NCBI GenBank assembly: GCA_017578085.1
Contig: PKQR01000001.1
Location: forward strand, 7,302 to 71,301
Reading direction: 5' to 3'
Length of the DNA: 64,000 nt
DNA from: Bacillota bacterium
GTDB taxonomy: Bacteria; Bacillota; Limnochordia; Limnochordales; ZCTH02-B6
A program made the translations under genes and the position numbers. This document shows, piece by piece, positions 26,996 to 34,919 of the stretch. Numbering within the stretch: the first letter of the stretch is position 1; every line of letters starts with the position of its first letter. Under the pieces are notes generated by a model. The model worked only from the letters and a program-made list of their open reading frames with translations, did no database searches and was not told where the DNA came from.

Positions 26996-28009
26996 CTAGC
27001 GGCCGAGCCGGGCGGCCAGGTGGCGGACGATCGCCGGGCCGTGGAAGCGCCCGTTCTCGATCATCAGGTGGTTGGGCTCGTAGCCCCCGGCGGCCACGCC
27101 GGCCAGGTAGACGCCGGGCACGTTGGTTTCCATGGTCTCGGGATCGTATACCGGGGCGCCGGTTTCCGGGTCGATCTTGACGCCCAGCTTGATTTTGAGC
27201 GAATGATCCGGCTCGTAACCCGTCATGGCCAGCACGAAATCACATGGAAGCGCGAAGCGGTTGCCGCCGTCCTGCACCAGGTGCACCGCGTCCCGCTCGA
27301 TGCGCTCGACGCGGGTGTTGAAGTATGCCGTGATCTCGCCGGCCCGCAGGCGCGCCTCCAGCTCCGGGCGGATCCACGGCTTCACGTGATCCGACATGGA
27401 CGGCCCCCGGTGCACGATGGTGACGCGGGCCCCGTACCGGAACAGCTCCAGGGCCACCTGGGCGGCGGAGTTGCGGCCGCCGACGACGATGACCCGCTGG
27501 CCAAAGTAAGGGTAGGGCCGGTCGTAGTGGTGGCGCACGTGGGGCAGGTCTTCCCCGGGCACCCCGAGCATCCGGGGGTTGTCGTAGTATCCCGTCGCGA
27601 TGACCACGGCGCGGCTCTTGTACTGACGCACGCGGCCAGTCCGGTCGACCGTCTTGACGGTGAAGTCGCCGAACTCCCCCGCCACGTCCACGACCGGTTC
27701 GTAGGTGTGCAGGTTGACCTGCTCGCGCTGGGCGACCTTCTGGAAATAGGCGATGCCTTCGGCGCGGGTCGGCCGCAGGTGGGGCAGGGCAAAGGGGATC
27801 CCGCCGATTTCGAGCCGCTCCGCGGAGCTGAAGAAGGTCATGGTCTCGGGAAACTGGACCAAGGTGTTGAGAAACGGGCCCTTTTCAAGGATTAAATGGG
27901 AAAGCCCGTGACGGCGCGCCGCCACTGCGCACGCCAGCCCGCACGGGCCCCCGCCGACGATGATCAGGTCCAAGACGGCCGTTTCCGGCCCGCCGGGTGC
28001 CTGCGACAC
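26996..28009 (-). CDS. ypdA: YpdA-type bacillithiol disulfide reductase
   Basis: A 337-aa flavoprotein. LIIVGGGPCGLACA carries the Cys in the FAD-binding loop diagnostic of YpdA (Bdr), with VVGGRNSAAQVALELF for NADPH and YLAGVAAGG near the end. It reduces oxidised bacillithiol with NADPH. It ends an operon after an SPFH gene and a ribbon-helix-helix gene. GTG at 28009 sits eight bases after GGAGG; an in-frame GTG at 28018 overlaps that ribosome site and is less likely. Confidence 0.85.
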   Translation of the reverse strand: MSQAPGGPETAVLDLIIVGGGPCGLACAVAARRHGLSHLILEKGPFLNTLVQFPETMTFFSSAERLEIGGIPFALPHLRPTRAEGIAYFQKVAQREQVNLHTYEPVVDVAGEFGDFTVKTVDRTGRVRQYKSRAVVIATGYYDNPRMLGVPGEDLPHVRHHYDRPYPYFGQRVIVVGGRNSAAQVALELFRYGARVTIVHRGPSMSDHVKPWIRPELEARLRAGEITAYFNTRVERIERDAVHLVQDGGNRFALPCDFVLAMTGYEPDHSLKIKLGVKIDPETGAPVYDPETMETNVPGVYLAGVAAGGYEPNHLMIENGRFHGPAIVRHLAARLGR

Positions 28010-28036
28010 CGGACCCACCTCCGCCGGTTAATCATA

Positions 28037-28249
28037 TCACAACGGGGTGGGATGCGCGGCGTCGTCCGCCTCGCCTTCGGCGGAATCCTCCTCCAGCCCG
28101 GCGGGGAGCCGGCCCGCCCGTTTCAGCGCTTGCCGCAGCAGGAAGTCAATCTGCGCGTTGAGGCTGCGCAGTTCGTCCGCCGCCCACTTTTGCAGCGCCG
28201 CATGAACTTTGGGATCCAGCCGCAGCAGGACGGCTTTTCTCCCGGGCAC
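28037..28249 (-). CDS. Ribbon-helix-helix (Arc-like) protein
   Basis: A 70-aa protein: RKAVLLRLDPKVHAALQKWA then DELRSLNAQIDFLLRQALKR, the strand-helix-helix pattern of Arc/MetJ-type DNA-binding antitoxin-like proteins, followed by an acidic disordered tail. No toxin gene is adjacent. It lies 15 bp after the SPFH gene and 27 bp before ypdA. GTG start with only a weak ribosome site. Small Arc-like proteins next to SPFH genes recur in Bacillota, so a shared function is likely but undefined. Confidence 0.75.
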   Translation of the reverse strand: MPGRKAVLLRLDPKVHAALQKWAADELRSLNAQIDFLLRQALKRAGRLPAGLEEDSAEGEADDAAHPTPL

Positions 28250-28264
28250 AACGACAACCCCAGT

Positions 28265-29131
28265 CTAGTAGAGGGAACCGGCGTTCACGATGGGCTGCGG
28301 GTTGCGGTCCGCGCACAGCACCACCAGCAGGTTCCCCACCATCTGCGCCTTGCGCTCGTCATCCAAATCCACGATGTGGCGCTCCTTGAGCATATCAAGA
28401 GCCATCTCCACCATGCCCACGGCGCCCTCCACGATCTTTTGCCGGGCGGCGATGACCGCGTTGGCCTGCTGCCGCTGGAGCATGGCGCTGGCGATCTCGG
28501 GCGCGTAGGCCAGGTGGCTGATGCGGGCCTCCAGGACCTCCACGCCGGCTTTGCTCAAGCGCTCCTGCACGGCCGCCTTGAGCTGCTCGTTGATCTCTGC
28601 GGCGTTGGCGGCCAAGGACAGCGTATGTTCGTCGTGGGCGTCATAAGGGTACTGCGTGGCCAAGGCGCGCAGGGCCGCCTCGCTTTGCACCTCAACGTAC
28701 TCGGCGTAATTGTCCACCTCAAACAGGGCCTCGGCCGTGTCCACCACGCGCCAGACGACGACGGCGGCGATCTCGATGGGGTTGGAGTCCTTGTCGTTGA
28801 CCTTGAGCTTGTTGGTTTCGAAGTTGCGCACGCGGGTGGAAACCTTCGTCTTGGTCGTGAGCGGGTTGGCCCACCAGAGCCCCGGCTGGCGCACGGTGCC
28901 CCGATAGCGCCCAAACAGCTGCAGTACACGGGCTTCGTTGGGGCTCACCGCAAACAGCCCGCCCCAGAGAAGCGCGACAAGAGCGAGGGCCAGCGCGAAC
29001 CCGACGATGCCGGCGACCCGCTCCGCGCGGATGCTCACCACTAGGCCATAGCCGGAGCCGAGGGTGGCGGCAAAAAGCAAGACGACCGCCAAGATGCCGG
29101 GAAACGCCTTGTACTCCATTTCGCGGATCAT
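28265..29131 (-). CDS. SPFH/Band-7 membrane protein
   Basis: A 288-aa protein with two N-terminal membrane helices (about residues 8-30 and 36-58), then an SPFH domain: SPNEARVLQLFGRYRGT, GLWWANPL, VVWRVVDTAEALFEVDNYAEYV and RISHLAYAPEIASAMLQRQQA. SPFH proteins form large membrane rings that scaffold or protect proteases. GAGGAAAAG just before ATG 29131 fixes the start. First gene of the SPFH-RHH-ypdA operon; the 150-nt leader contains a possible promoter with a palindrome (29289-29315). Confidence 0.88.
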   Translation of the reverse strand: MIREMEYKAFPGILAVVLLFAATLGSGYGLVVSIRAERVAGIVGFALALALVALLWGGLFAVSPNEARVLQLFGRYRGTVRQPGLWWANPLTTKTKVSTRVRNFETNKLKVNDKDSNPIEIAAVVVWRVVDTAEALFEVDNYAEYVEVQSEAALRALATQYPYDAHDEHTLSLAANAAEINEQLKAAVQERLSKAGVEVLEARISHLAYAPEIASAMLQRQQANAVIAARQKIVEGAVGMVEMALDMLKERHIVDLDDERKAQMVGNLLVVLCADRNPQPIVNAGSLY

Positions 29132-29288
29132 CTTTTCCTCACCGCTCCTTTCGATGCAGCCGCACTTGGCCGGCGCACTCCGCTGGTCGCGCCGCGGCTG
29201 GCCGTGGGGCGTGGGCGCTGCGGCCGGCCCCGCGGCCTGGAAAACGGCCACACGACTGCTCACGGCTGCCTGTGCTGCTATCTAGATG

Positions 29289-29315
29289 ATATTAAAGTGA
29301 TATCACACGCGTCAA
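29289..29315 (-). promoter_or_regulatory. Promoter with GTGATATCAC palindrome for SPFH operon
   Basis: On the minus strand TTGACG (29315-29310) and TAATAT (29294-29289) act as -35 and -10 with a 15-bp spacer. The spacer contains the perfect palindrome GTGATATCAC (29297-29306). A repressor bound here would block RNA polymerase; the operon-encoded RHH protein is a candidate. Confidence 0.55.
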
Positions 29316-29572
29316 GGGAAAACCGGAGGTCGACATGAGGTGCGATTCAGTGGGCCGCTCGTCATGGCTGTCCGTTTGCCGGGCTGCGAATCAAGCCGGC
29401 GGGGGATGGCCAGGCGCAAGAGCTCCTGCTCCGGGTAAGCGCGCTCCCCGGGCCGTCATCGGCTGACCTCGGCTCAGCTCAGCTCGGATGTGCCCCATTC
29501 GACAGCGGCGGCAATAAGCACTTTTCTGATAACAATCTATTCCGTGAGCCTCCAGGCGGCTCCTGCTTCGCC

Positions 29573-29601
29573 TTGATCCGCCCATCGGCCGGTGCTATAC
29601 T
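29573..29601 (+). promoter_or_regulatory. Strong promoter for the TrkA-C membrane gene
   Basis: TTGATC (29573-29578), 17-bp spacer, TGC TATACT (-10 at 29596-29601, extended by TG). The first ATG is at 29611, ten bases after the -10, so the mRNA would be leaderless. Confidence 0.75.
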
Positions 29602-29610
29602 GCTCACGCT

Positions 29611-30543
29611 ATGATGCGCTTTGAGAGAGAGCGGTACGAGCGGGCGTTCCTCAGCTTCGCCCGGGCCGTCACGGTCGGCATCGCCTACGTTACGGCGTCG
29701 CCCATCCCGGGGCTGACGTCGTCTTTTGTGGCCATCTTCACGTCGCTGTTGCCCTTCGACCTGATGGTGGCCGCCGCGCGGCCCTTGGTGACGTGGAACG
29801 AGTGGCGACAAATGGTAGCCGTGGTCAGGCCGCGCCTTTGGGCCACGGCCCTGACGCTGCTCAAGGGCGTCGTCGTCGGGACGGCGTGCGGCCTGCTGGC
29901 GCTGGTGGGCCTGCACCACTTCGCCGGGGCGGTGCTGACGGTGGGGCTGTCGTACGTCTGGGCTTTGCGCACCCGCTATGTCATCTCGTCGTACGTGGCC
30001 ATCCTCTCGGGCCTGAGCGTGTTCGAGCGGCTGGCGGCCCTGGATACGCCGCATACGGTGCGGATCGCGGCGGAGATCGTGTACGCCGTCGTTTACTCGG
30101 GCGTCGGCACCTTCCTGGGCTTGGCCGCGGGGTGGCTGGCCGGCCTCGCTGTGGGGAGCGTCACGCGCCTGTTTTTGTCCCGGCCGTACCGGTCGCTGCA
30201 GAGCGCAGCCTACGACCCGCCCATGACCAAGAAACCCTTTGATGAGGTGCTCCACATCGGCCCCAACAGCCTGCTGGTCACCGCCAAGGTGGAGGAAGGC
30301 TCGCCCCTGGCCTACCGGGCCTTGTGGGAGTCGCGGCTCCGGGAGGACTGGAAGGCCACGGTCCTTTCGGTGCGGCGGGGCGCAGAGGAAGTGATCATGC
30401 CCCGCGGCACGTTTGTGCTCATGCCCGGCGACGAGCTGTTGGTGCTCGCGGACAGCAGCGTGGCGGAAAGCCTGCGGGCACAGTTTCAGGCATCCCCGGG
30501 CGCGGGGGCGCCCGGCGCGCCCACGGTTTCCCAGACAACATGA
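29611..30543 (+). CDS. Membrane protein with C-terminal TrkA-C (RCK-C) domain
   Basis: A 310-aa protein. Residues about 15-190 form several hydrophobic helices (VGIAYVTASPIPGLTSSFVAIF, ALTLLKGVVVGTACGLLALVG, TVGLSYVWALR), a plausible bundle but not a known ion pore. Residues about 205-295 are an RCK-C/TrkA-C fold (LLVTAKVEEGSPLAYRAL, ATVLSVRRGAEEVIMPRGTF, PGDELLVLADSS), which senses nucleotides or ligand. The combination suggests a regulated transporter. It starts ATGATG directly behind a strong promoter, with no ribosome site. Family not recognised further. Confidence 0.7.
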   Translation: MMRFERERYERAFLSFARAVTVGIAYVTASPIPGLTSSFVAIFTSLLPFDLMVAAARPLVTWNEWRQMVAVVRPRLWATALTLLKGVVVGTACGLLALVGLHHFAGAVLTVGLSYVWALRTRYVISSYVAILSGLSVFERLAALDTPHTVRIAAEIVYAVVYSGVGTFLGLAAGWLAGLAVGSVTRLFLSRPYRSLQSAAYDPPMTKKPFDEVLHIGPNSLLVTAKVEEGSPLAYRALWESRLREDWKATVLSVRRGAEEVIMPRGTFVLMPGDELLVLADSSVAESLRAQFQASPGAGAPGAPTVSQTT

Positions 30544-30552
30544 ACGCGGGAT

Positions 30553-30608
30553 GAGTTTGCAAGGGCTTGCGCCGGCGTGGGAGTTTGCAAGGGCTTGCGC
30601 CGGCGTGG
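30553..30608. repeat. Exact 28-bp tandem duplication
   Basis: Two perfect copies (30553-30580 and 30581-30608), each beginning GAGTTTGCAAGGGCTTGCGC. Each contains the inverted pair GCAAG/CTTGC, so each could form a small stem. It lies between the TrkA-C gene and the MATE gene promoter. Confidence 0.9.
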
Positions 30609-30676
30609 ACGGCTGCGGGCGCGGGCGGCGGGAGGTACCCGCCACGGCCGCGGCGAAATGCGTTGCCCCCGCGAAG

Positions 30677-30685
30677 TGATATACT
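30677..30685 (+). promoter_or_regulatory. Extended -10 promoter for the MATE gene
   Basis: TGATATACT is a TG-N-TATACT extended -10, 71 bp before the ATG at 30756. No convincing -35 is seen. Confidence 0.55.
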
Positions 30686-30755
30686 GGTATCGCGCCGCGT
30701 GCCGGCGGCGCCGCTATGTTTTGCGTTCATCTCCTTCTTATAGGGAGTCCTCGAC

Positions 30756-32180
30756 ATGAAAGCGACAACGCGGGCTGAGCGCGCACCCGGACAAGCCGGC
30801 CACATGCGCGACTTTACCACCGGCAACATCTGGCAGCACATTCTGGTCTTCTCGTGGCCGATGTTCGTCGGCAACTTGTTCCAGGTGCTGTACAACACCG
30901 TCGACAGCTTCTGGGTGGGGCGCTTCATTGGGGCGGAGGCGCTGGCCGCGGTGTCGGTCAGCGCTCCGGTCGTCTTTGCCCTGGTGGCCCTGATCATGGG
31001 CCTGACCATGGCCACCACGACGCTGGTGGCCCAGTACCGGGGCGCCCGGGACGATGAGAACGTGCGCCGCACGGTGGCCAACTCGCTCATCCTCATCACC
31101 GCCCTGGGGCTCGTGTCAACGGTAGTGGGCTATATCTGGCGCGTGCCCATCCTGCGGCTCATGCAGACGCCCGAGGAGATCCTGCAGCCTGCCGCGGTGT
31201 ACCTGGGCATCTTCCTGTTGGGCCTGGTGCCCGCCTTCCTATACAACGTGCTGAGCTCGATCCTGCGGGGGCTGGGCGACTCCCGCACCCCGCTGCGTTT
31301 CCTCATCTACGCGACGGTGCTCAACATTGTGCTGGACCCGCTCTTTATCCTGGGCTTTGGGCCCGTGCCGCCCATGGGCATCGCCGGCGTGGCGTGGGCG
31401 ACCCTGATCGCGCAGACCTTGGCCACGGTATTGACTTTTGCGTACATGGCCCGCCACACGGACCTCTTGCCCACCGAGCGCCGGCAGTGGCAGGTCGACC
31501 GGCAACTGGTCGTCAAGCTGTTCACCATCGGCGTGCCGGCGGGGCTTCAGTCCACCATCGTGTCCTTTAGCATGGTGGGGGTCACCGCGCTGGTCAACAC
31601 CTTTGGGCCAGCGGTGGTGGCCGCCTTCGGCGCCGCGGGACGGGTGGACCAGTTCGCCTTTTTGCCGGCCATGTCCATCAGCCTGGCGGTCACAGCCCTG
31701 GTGGGCCAAAACCTGGGAGCGGGCCGGAAGGACCGGGTGCGGGAGATCGTCATCCGCTCCAGCGTCCTCACCGCGGCCATCACCGGCACGATAACGCTGA
31801 TCGCGGTGCTGGCGCCGACGCTCTTGATCCAGATCTTTATCGACGACCCGGCGGTGCTCGACGAGGGTGCCCGCTACCTGCGCATCGTCGGTCTCAACTA
31901 CGTGCCGCTGGCCCTCATGTTTATCGTCACGGGAGTGCTGCGGGGCGCCGGGGACACGTTCGTCTCCATGCTCATCAGCTTCGTGACCCTCTGGGTCGTG
32001 CGGGTGCCCCTGGCGTGGTTCCTGTCGTACCCGGTCGGGTGGGGGCCTTCCGGCACGTGGCTGGCCATCGTGCTCAGCACCATCCTAGGCCTCGTCCTCA
32101 ACTGGTCGTACTACCGCACCGGATACTGGCAGCGCAAGGTAGTGGTGCGCCCGCCGCGGCCGGGGCCGGCCGAAGGGTAA
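30756..32180 (+). CDS. MATE-family efflux transporter
   Basis: A 474-aa, twelve-helix antiporter of the MATE (DinF/NorM-like) fold with the characteristic first helix region (SWPMFVGNLFQVLYNTVDSFWVG), GLGDSRTPL, and a second half repeat (GAGRKDR, GAGDTFVSM). It exports cationic drugs or metabolites with Na+ or H+. It has its own promoter upstream and is preceded by a tandem duplication. A second MATE gene lies at 36856-38382 on the other strand. Confidence 0.9.
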   Translation: MKATTRAERAPGQAGHMRDFTTGNIWQHILVFSWPMFVGNLFQVLYNTVDSFWVGRFIGAEALAAVSVSAPVVFALVALIMGLTMATTTLVAQYRGARDDENVRRTVANSLILITALGLVSTVVGYIWRVPILRLMQTPEEILQPAAVYLGIFLLGLVPAFLYNVLSSILRGLGDSRTPLRFLIYATVLNIVLDPLFILGFGPVPPMGIAGVAWATLIAQTLATVLTFAYMARHTDLLPTERRQWQVDRQLVVKLFTIGVPAGLQSTIVSFSMVGVTALVNTFGPAVVAAFGAAGRVDQFAFLPAMSISLAVTALVGQNLGAGRKDRVREIVIRSSVLTAAITGTITLIAVLAPTLLIQIFIDDPAVLDEGARYLRIVGLNYVPLALMFIVTGVLRGAGDTFVSMLISFVTLWVVRVPLAWFLSYPVGWGPSGTWLAIVLSTILGLVLNWSYYRTGYWQRKVVVRPPRPGPAEG

Positions 32181-32241
32181 ATCCCGGGGTCTTGGCGCAG
32201 GGGCTGCCGCCGGGGACCGCGCGCGTCGCGGGCTTGCCGGT

Positions 32242-32469
32242 TCAGTGGCCTAGGATCCAGTCTCCGACCGGCGTGAAGACCCGCTGCAACATCGACATGG
32301 GGTACTGCAGCGCGTCCGGGCGGAACTCAAAGAGGGCAAAAAGGCACAGCGTCAGCACGGTCAGCGCGAGCATGGCCCAAAGTTCCCCCGTCTTGCCGCG
32401 GCGGCTCAAGGACGGGGCTTGGATCAGGGCGCCGGCGCCTAAGATGAGCAGCGCGAACAGAAACCTCAC
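32242..32469 (-). CDS. Small membrane protein at the end of the ger operon
   Basis: A 75-aa protein: helix RFLFALLILGAGALIQA, a short basic linker (LSRRGKTGE), helix LWAMLALTVLTLCLFALFEF, and a tail. Its GTG overlaps the gerC-like stop as GTGA, so translation is tightly coupled. No family is recognised. Small fourth-subunit membrane proteins (GerD-like or GerX-type) are known in some germinant receptor operons; this one is probably a receptor accessory. Confidence 0.75.
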   Translation of the reverse strand: MRFLFALLILGAGALIQAPSLSRRGKTGELWAMLALTVLTLCLFALFEFRPDALQYPMSMLQRVFTPVGDWILGH

Positions 32470-33782
32470 TGGGTTCCGCCTCCCCGTCCAGGAAACTCCA
32501 GTTGCGGCTCGGGGCCCGCAGGTCGGGTCGCGAGGCCTGTGCGGACGACCAGGACCTCGATGTCGTAAACCATCTGCATCCGCGGAAACAGCTCCGCCCA
32601 TTGTTCCCGCATGCCTCGCCACCACTCGGGGCGGCTGCGGCGAAAGCTCGCGCCAAATCCCGCGGCATCCGAGTTGACGGCTTGCATTTGCCGCACCGCC
32701 CCCTCTACGAAGCCCCGGAAGATGTCCGCCGCGGCCCTCTCCACCGCGGCCGCCACCTCGGGGTTTTCAACATCCAGCAGCGACGTGGTGTTGACGACCT
32801 CCGTGATAAGCCGGGCCTGAAAGCGCAGGGTGGGCGGATCGTCGGCGAACGGGGCCAGGTATGTGGTGGCCCGCTGCAACTGGAGCGAAATGAGGTCTCG
32901 CGGGTGCACGGGGTCCCGGCTGGCGCCGTCGGGCCCGCGGGCCGCGCCGGCGCCGCCGGACGTGCCGCCCGTGTCGCCCGGGCCACCCGTGCCGGGTGTG
33001 CCCCGGTCACCTCCCAAGTAGGTCAGGACCGCGTCGGCAGGTACCGACACGACAGTGCGGGGCCGGTCGTTGAGCAGCAGTTGCAGGCCGATGGCCTCTT
33101 CCCGGTTGAGGTAACCCGCGAGCCGGTCGCCCCGCATAAGCCCCGCCCCGATGAGCTCCATGTCCCCCAGGTCGGTGCCGCCGCCCGGCTCCTGCACCGA
33201 CGAAGGCGCGATGGCGGTAAGAAACGGGTCCATGCCCTCCTCGCCCAGGGCGACGAACAGGTTGCGCACACTGCTTACCGCTATCCGCTGGTTGCGGACC
33301 AAGTCGCTCCAGGCTTCCCCCGGCACCGCCGGCAGCGGGGAGGCAATGTTGAGCAGCGTCGCCGCCTCGCCGGGCGTCACGGCCACCAGGAGGTCGGTGC
33401 GGACCATCTGCTCGCGGACAAGAAAGTCCACCAACGGGAACAGCCCCCGCCGGGCCAGCTCGTCACCGATGACCAGCATCTGCAGGTGCTCAAGGAAGAT
33501 TTGCCGGGGCACCCTCTTCTGCAGGTTGGACAGGGCCTCCGCCACCGTGCGGCCCCGGGCTTGGGCGAGAAAGAAGGGCGCGCCCTCCCCTCCGGTGCTG
33601 CTTGGACCCACGCCCAGGCGCGTGGGCATGATAACCTGGGCGGTCAACAGGATCTCCCCGGCCTCTGCCGCGTCCAGCGCCAGGAGGTCGATGAGGGCCA
33701 GGCGGTTGACCTCGGCGCTTTGTACGCACCCCGCGGCCAGCATTGCCAGGCTCAAGAGCAGCGCGCACCGTGCCGCCTTCAT
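32466..33782 (-). CDS. Spore germination lipoprotein, Ger(x)C family
   Basis: A 438-aa protein with lipobox LAAGC (Cys19) and the Ger(x)C layout: N-terminal domain (ALIDLLALDAAEAG, QVIMP), a central FLEHLQMLVIGDELARRGL, and a C-terminal helix-rich domain. It is the outer-face subunit of the germinant receptor in the spore inner membrane. A Gly/Thr/Pro-rich insert of about 30 residues (GGDRGTPGTGGPGDTGGTSG) interrupts the middle. Its ATG overlaps the GerB stop, and the next gene overlaps its own stop. Confidence 0.92.
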   Translation of the reverse strand: MKAARCALLLSLAMLAAGCVQSAEVNRLALIDLLALDAAEAGEILLTAQVIMPTRLGVGPSSTGGEGAPFFLAQARGRTVAEALSNLQKRVPRQIFLEHLQMLVIGDELARRGLFPLVDFLVREQMVRTDLLVAVTPGEAATLLNIASPLPAVPGEAWSDLVRNQRIAVSSVRNLFVALGEEGMDPFLTAIAPSSVQEPGGGTDLGDMELIGAGLMRGDRLAGYLNREEAIGLQLLLNDRPRTVVSVPADAVLTYLGGDRGTPGTGGPGDTGGTSGGAGAARGPDGASRDPVHPRDLISLQLQRATTYLAPFADDPPTLRFQARLITEVVNTTSLLDVENPEVAAAVERAAADIFRGFVEGAVRQMQAVNSDAAGFGASFRRSRPEWWRGMREQWAELFPRMQMVYDIEVLVVRTGLATRPAGPEPQLEFPGRGGGTQ

Positions 33783-34915
33783 CCGGGCGATCGCCTCGCT
33801 GCGCCTGCCCCGCCCTTTGCCCTGCCCCTGACGGAGCGCACGGCAGCGACGAGGACGATGGCCAACGGGAGGAGCAGCTGCATGCAGAAGGAGTATACCG
33901 GCCAGCCCGCCAGCAGCCAGGCGTCCACCTCTTGCTTGTTGCTGAAAAGCCCGTCGCTCAAAAGCAGCACCAGACCGGCCAAAGGCAGCGCCAGCGGCCG
34001 ATTGTCGCTCAGGTTCAACAGGCGTGCCAGGGCCATGACGGTCACGTGTTGCAGGATTGCCACCTTGATGACGGTGAGAAACAGCCAGACCGCCATGGCC
34101 AGGGGGTCGATGCGCAAGAAGCCCCCAATGGTGACGAACCGGGCCACCGACGAGAACGGGTACGCCAGTCGGCCGACCTGGTCGCCAAACAGCATCCCCG
34201 CTGAGAGGCCACCGATGACGATGAGCGCCAGCACGATCCCCGTGCCGGCAAAGGCCGCTACCGCCCGTCCCCGCTCTCCCCGGACGCTGGCGAAGAAGAA
34301 CGCGATGGCGATGACCTCGCCAAACCAGGCGGCGGGGATGAGGGAGGCCCGCAGCACCGGCACCACGCCCCGCTCAAACAGGGGCAGGATGAGCTGCGGC
34401 TGCACCTGCGCTGCCGCAGCGGCGGTGACGATGAGGGTGAAAACGATCTGTACAGGAACGACGATAAGGGTCGTCCGCCCAATGATCTCGAGCCCGTGCC
34501 AGGAAATATAGGTTGTGAGGAGCAGCAGGGGAGTCCCCAGCACCAGGGGCGAGGCGACCGGATAGAAACCGCTGCGCAGGAAATCGGTGGATTCCCGCAC
34601 CACCAAGGCCGCTGAGTGCAGGAAATACATCGCGTAGAGCAGGAGCACGGCCTTGGCCAGCCAGGGGCCGACCACCGCCTGGCAGTAGTCCGGCAGCGAC
34701 TGGCCGGGGAAACGCCGGTCCAGGTATACGATGACGGCCAGGATGAGGGCGCCGAAGACGGACCCGATGGGGGCGGCCAGCCACCCGTCGTGCTGCGCGA
34801 CCAGCCCCGTGAACATGGGCAGCGTTACCGCTCCAGTGGCAAAGATGAGGGCGATGATGATCCCCGCGAGCTCCACGGGCGTGATGCGATTGTCCTGCCA
34901 GACGGGCGGCTGCAC
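33779..34915 (-). CDS. Spore germination GerB-family transporter-like subunit
   Basis: A 378-aa protein with ten membrane helices and the GerAB/amino-acid permease fold (ELAGIIIALIFATGAVTLPMF). In Bacillus this subunit binds the germinant (for example alanine). It overlaps the gerC-like gene by four bases and starts 4 bp after the gerA-like stop. No unusual feature besides a conserved PDYCQAVVGPW segment. Confidence 0.93.
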   Translation of the reverse strand: MQPPVWQDNRITPVELAGIIIALIFATGAVTLPMFTGLVAQHDGWLAAPIGSVFGALILAVIVYLDRRFPGQSLPDYCQAVVGPWLAKAVLLLYAMYFLHSAALVVRESTDFLRSGFYPVASPLVLGTPLLLLTTYISWHGLEIIGRTTLIVVPVQIVFTLIVTAAAAAQVQPQLILPLFERGVVPVLRASLIPAAWFGEVIAIAFFFASVRGERGRAVAAFAGTGIVLALIVIGGLSAGMLFGDQVGRLAYPFSSVARFVTIGGFLRIDPLAMAVWLFLTVIKVAILQHVTVMALARLLNLSDNRPLALPLAGLVLLLSDGLFSNKQEVDAWLLAGWPVYSFCMQLLLPLAIVLVAAVRSVRGRAKGGAGAARRSPG

Positions 34916-34919
34916 AGCT

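Larger units (their letters stand above)
29132..29610. other. Intergenic region between divergent SPFH and TrkA-C genes
   Basis: About 480 bp without a supported gene. It holds a minus-strand promoter with a central palindrome (29289-29315) and, close to the right end, a strong plus-strand promoter (29573-29601). A short direct duplication (GCTCAGCTCAGCTCGG) is at about 29473-29488. Confidence 0.65.
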
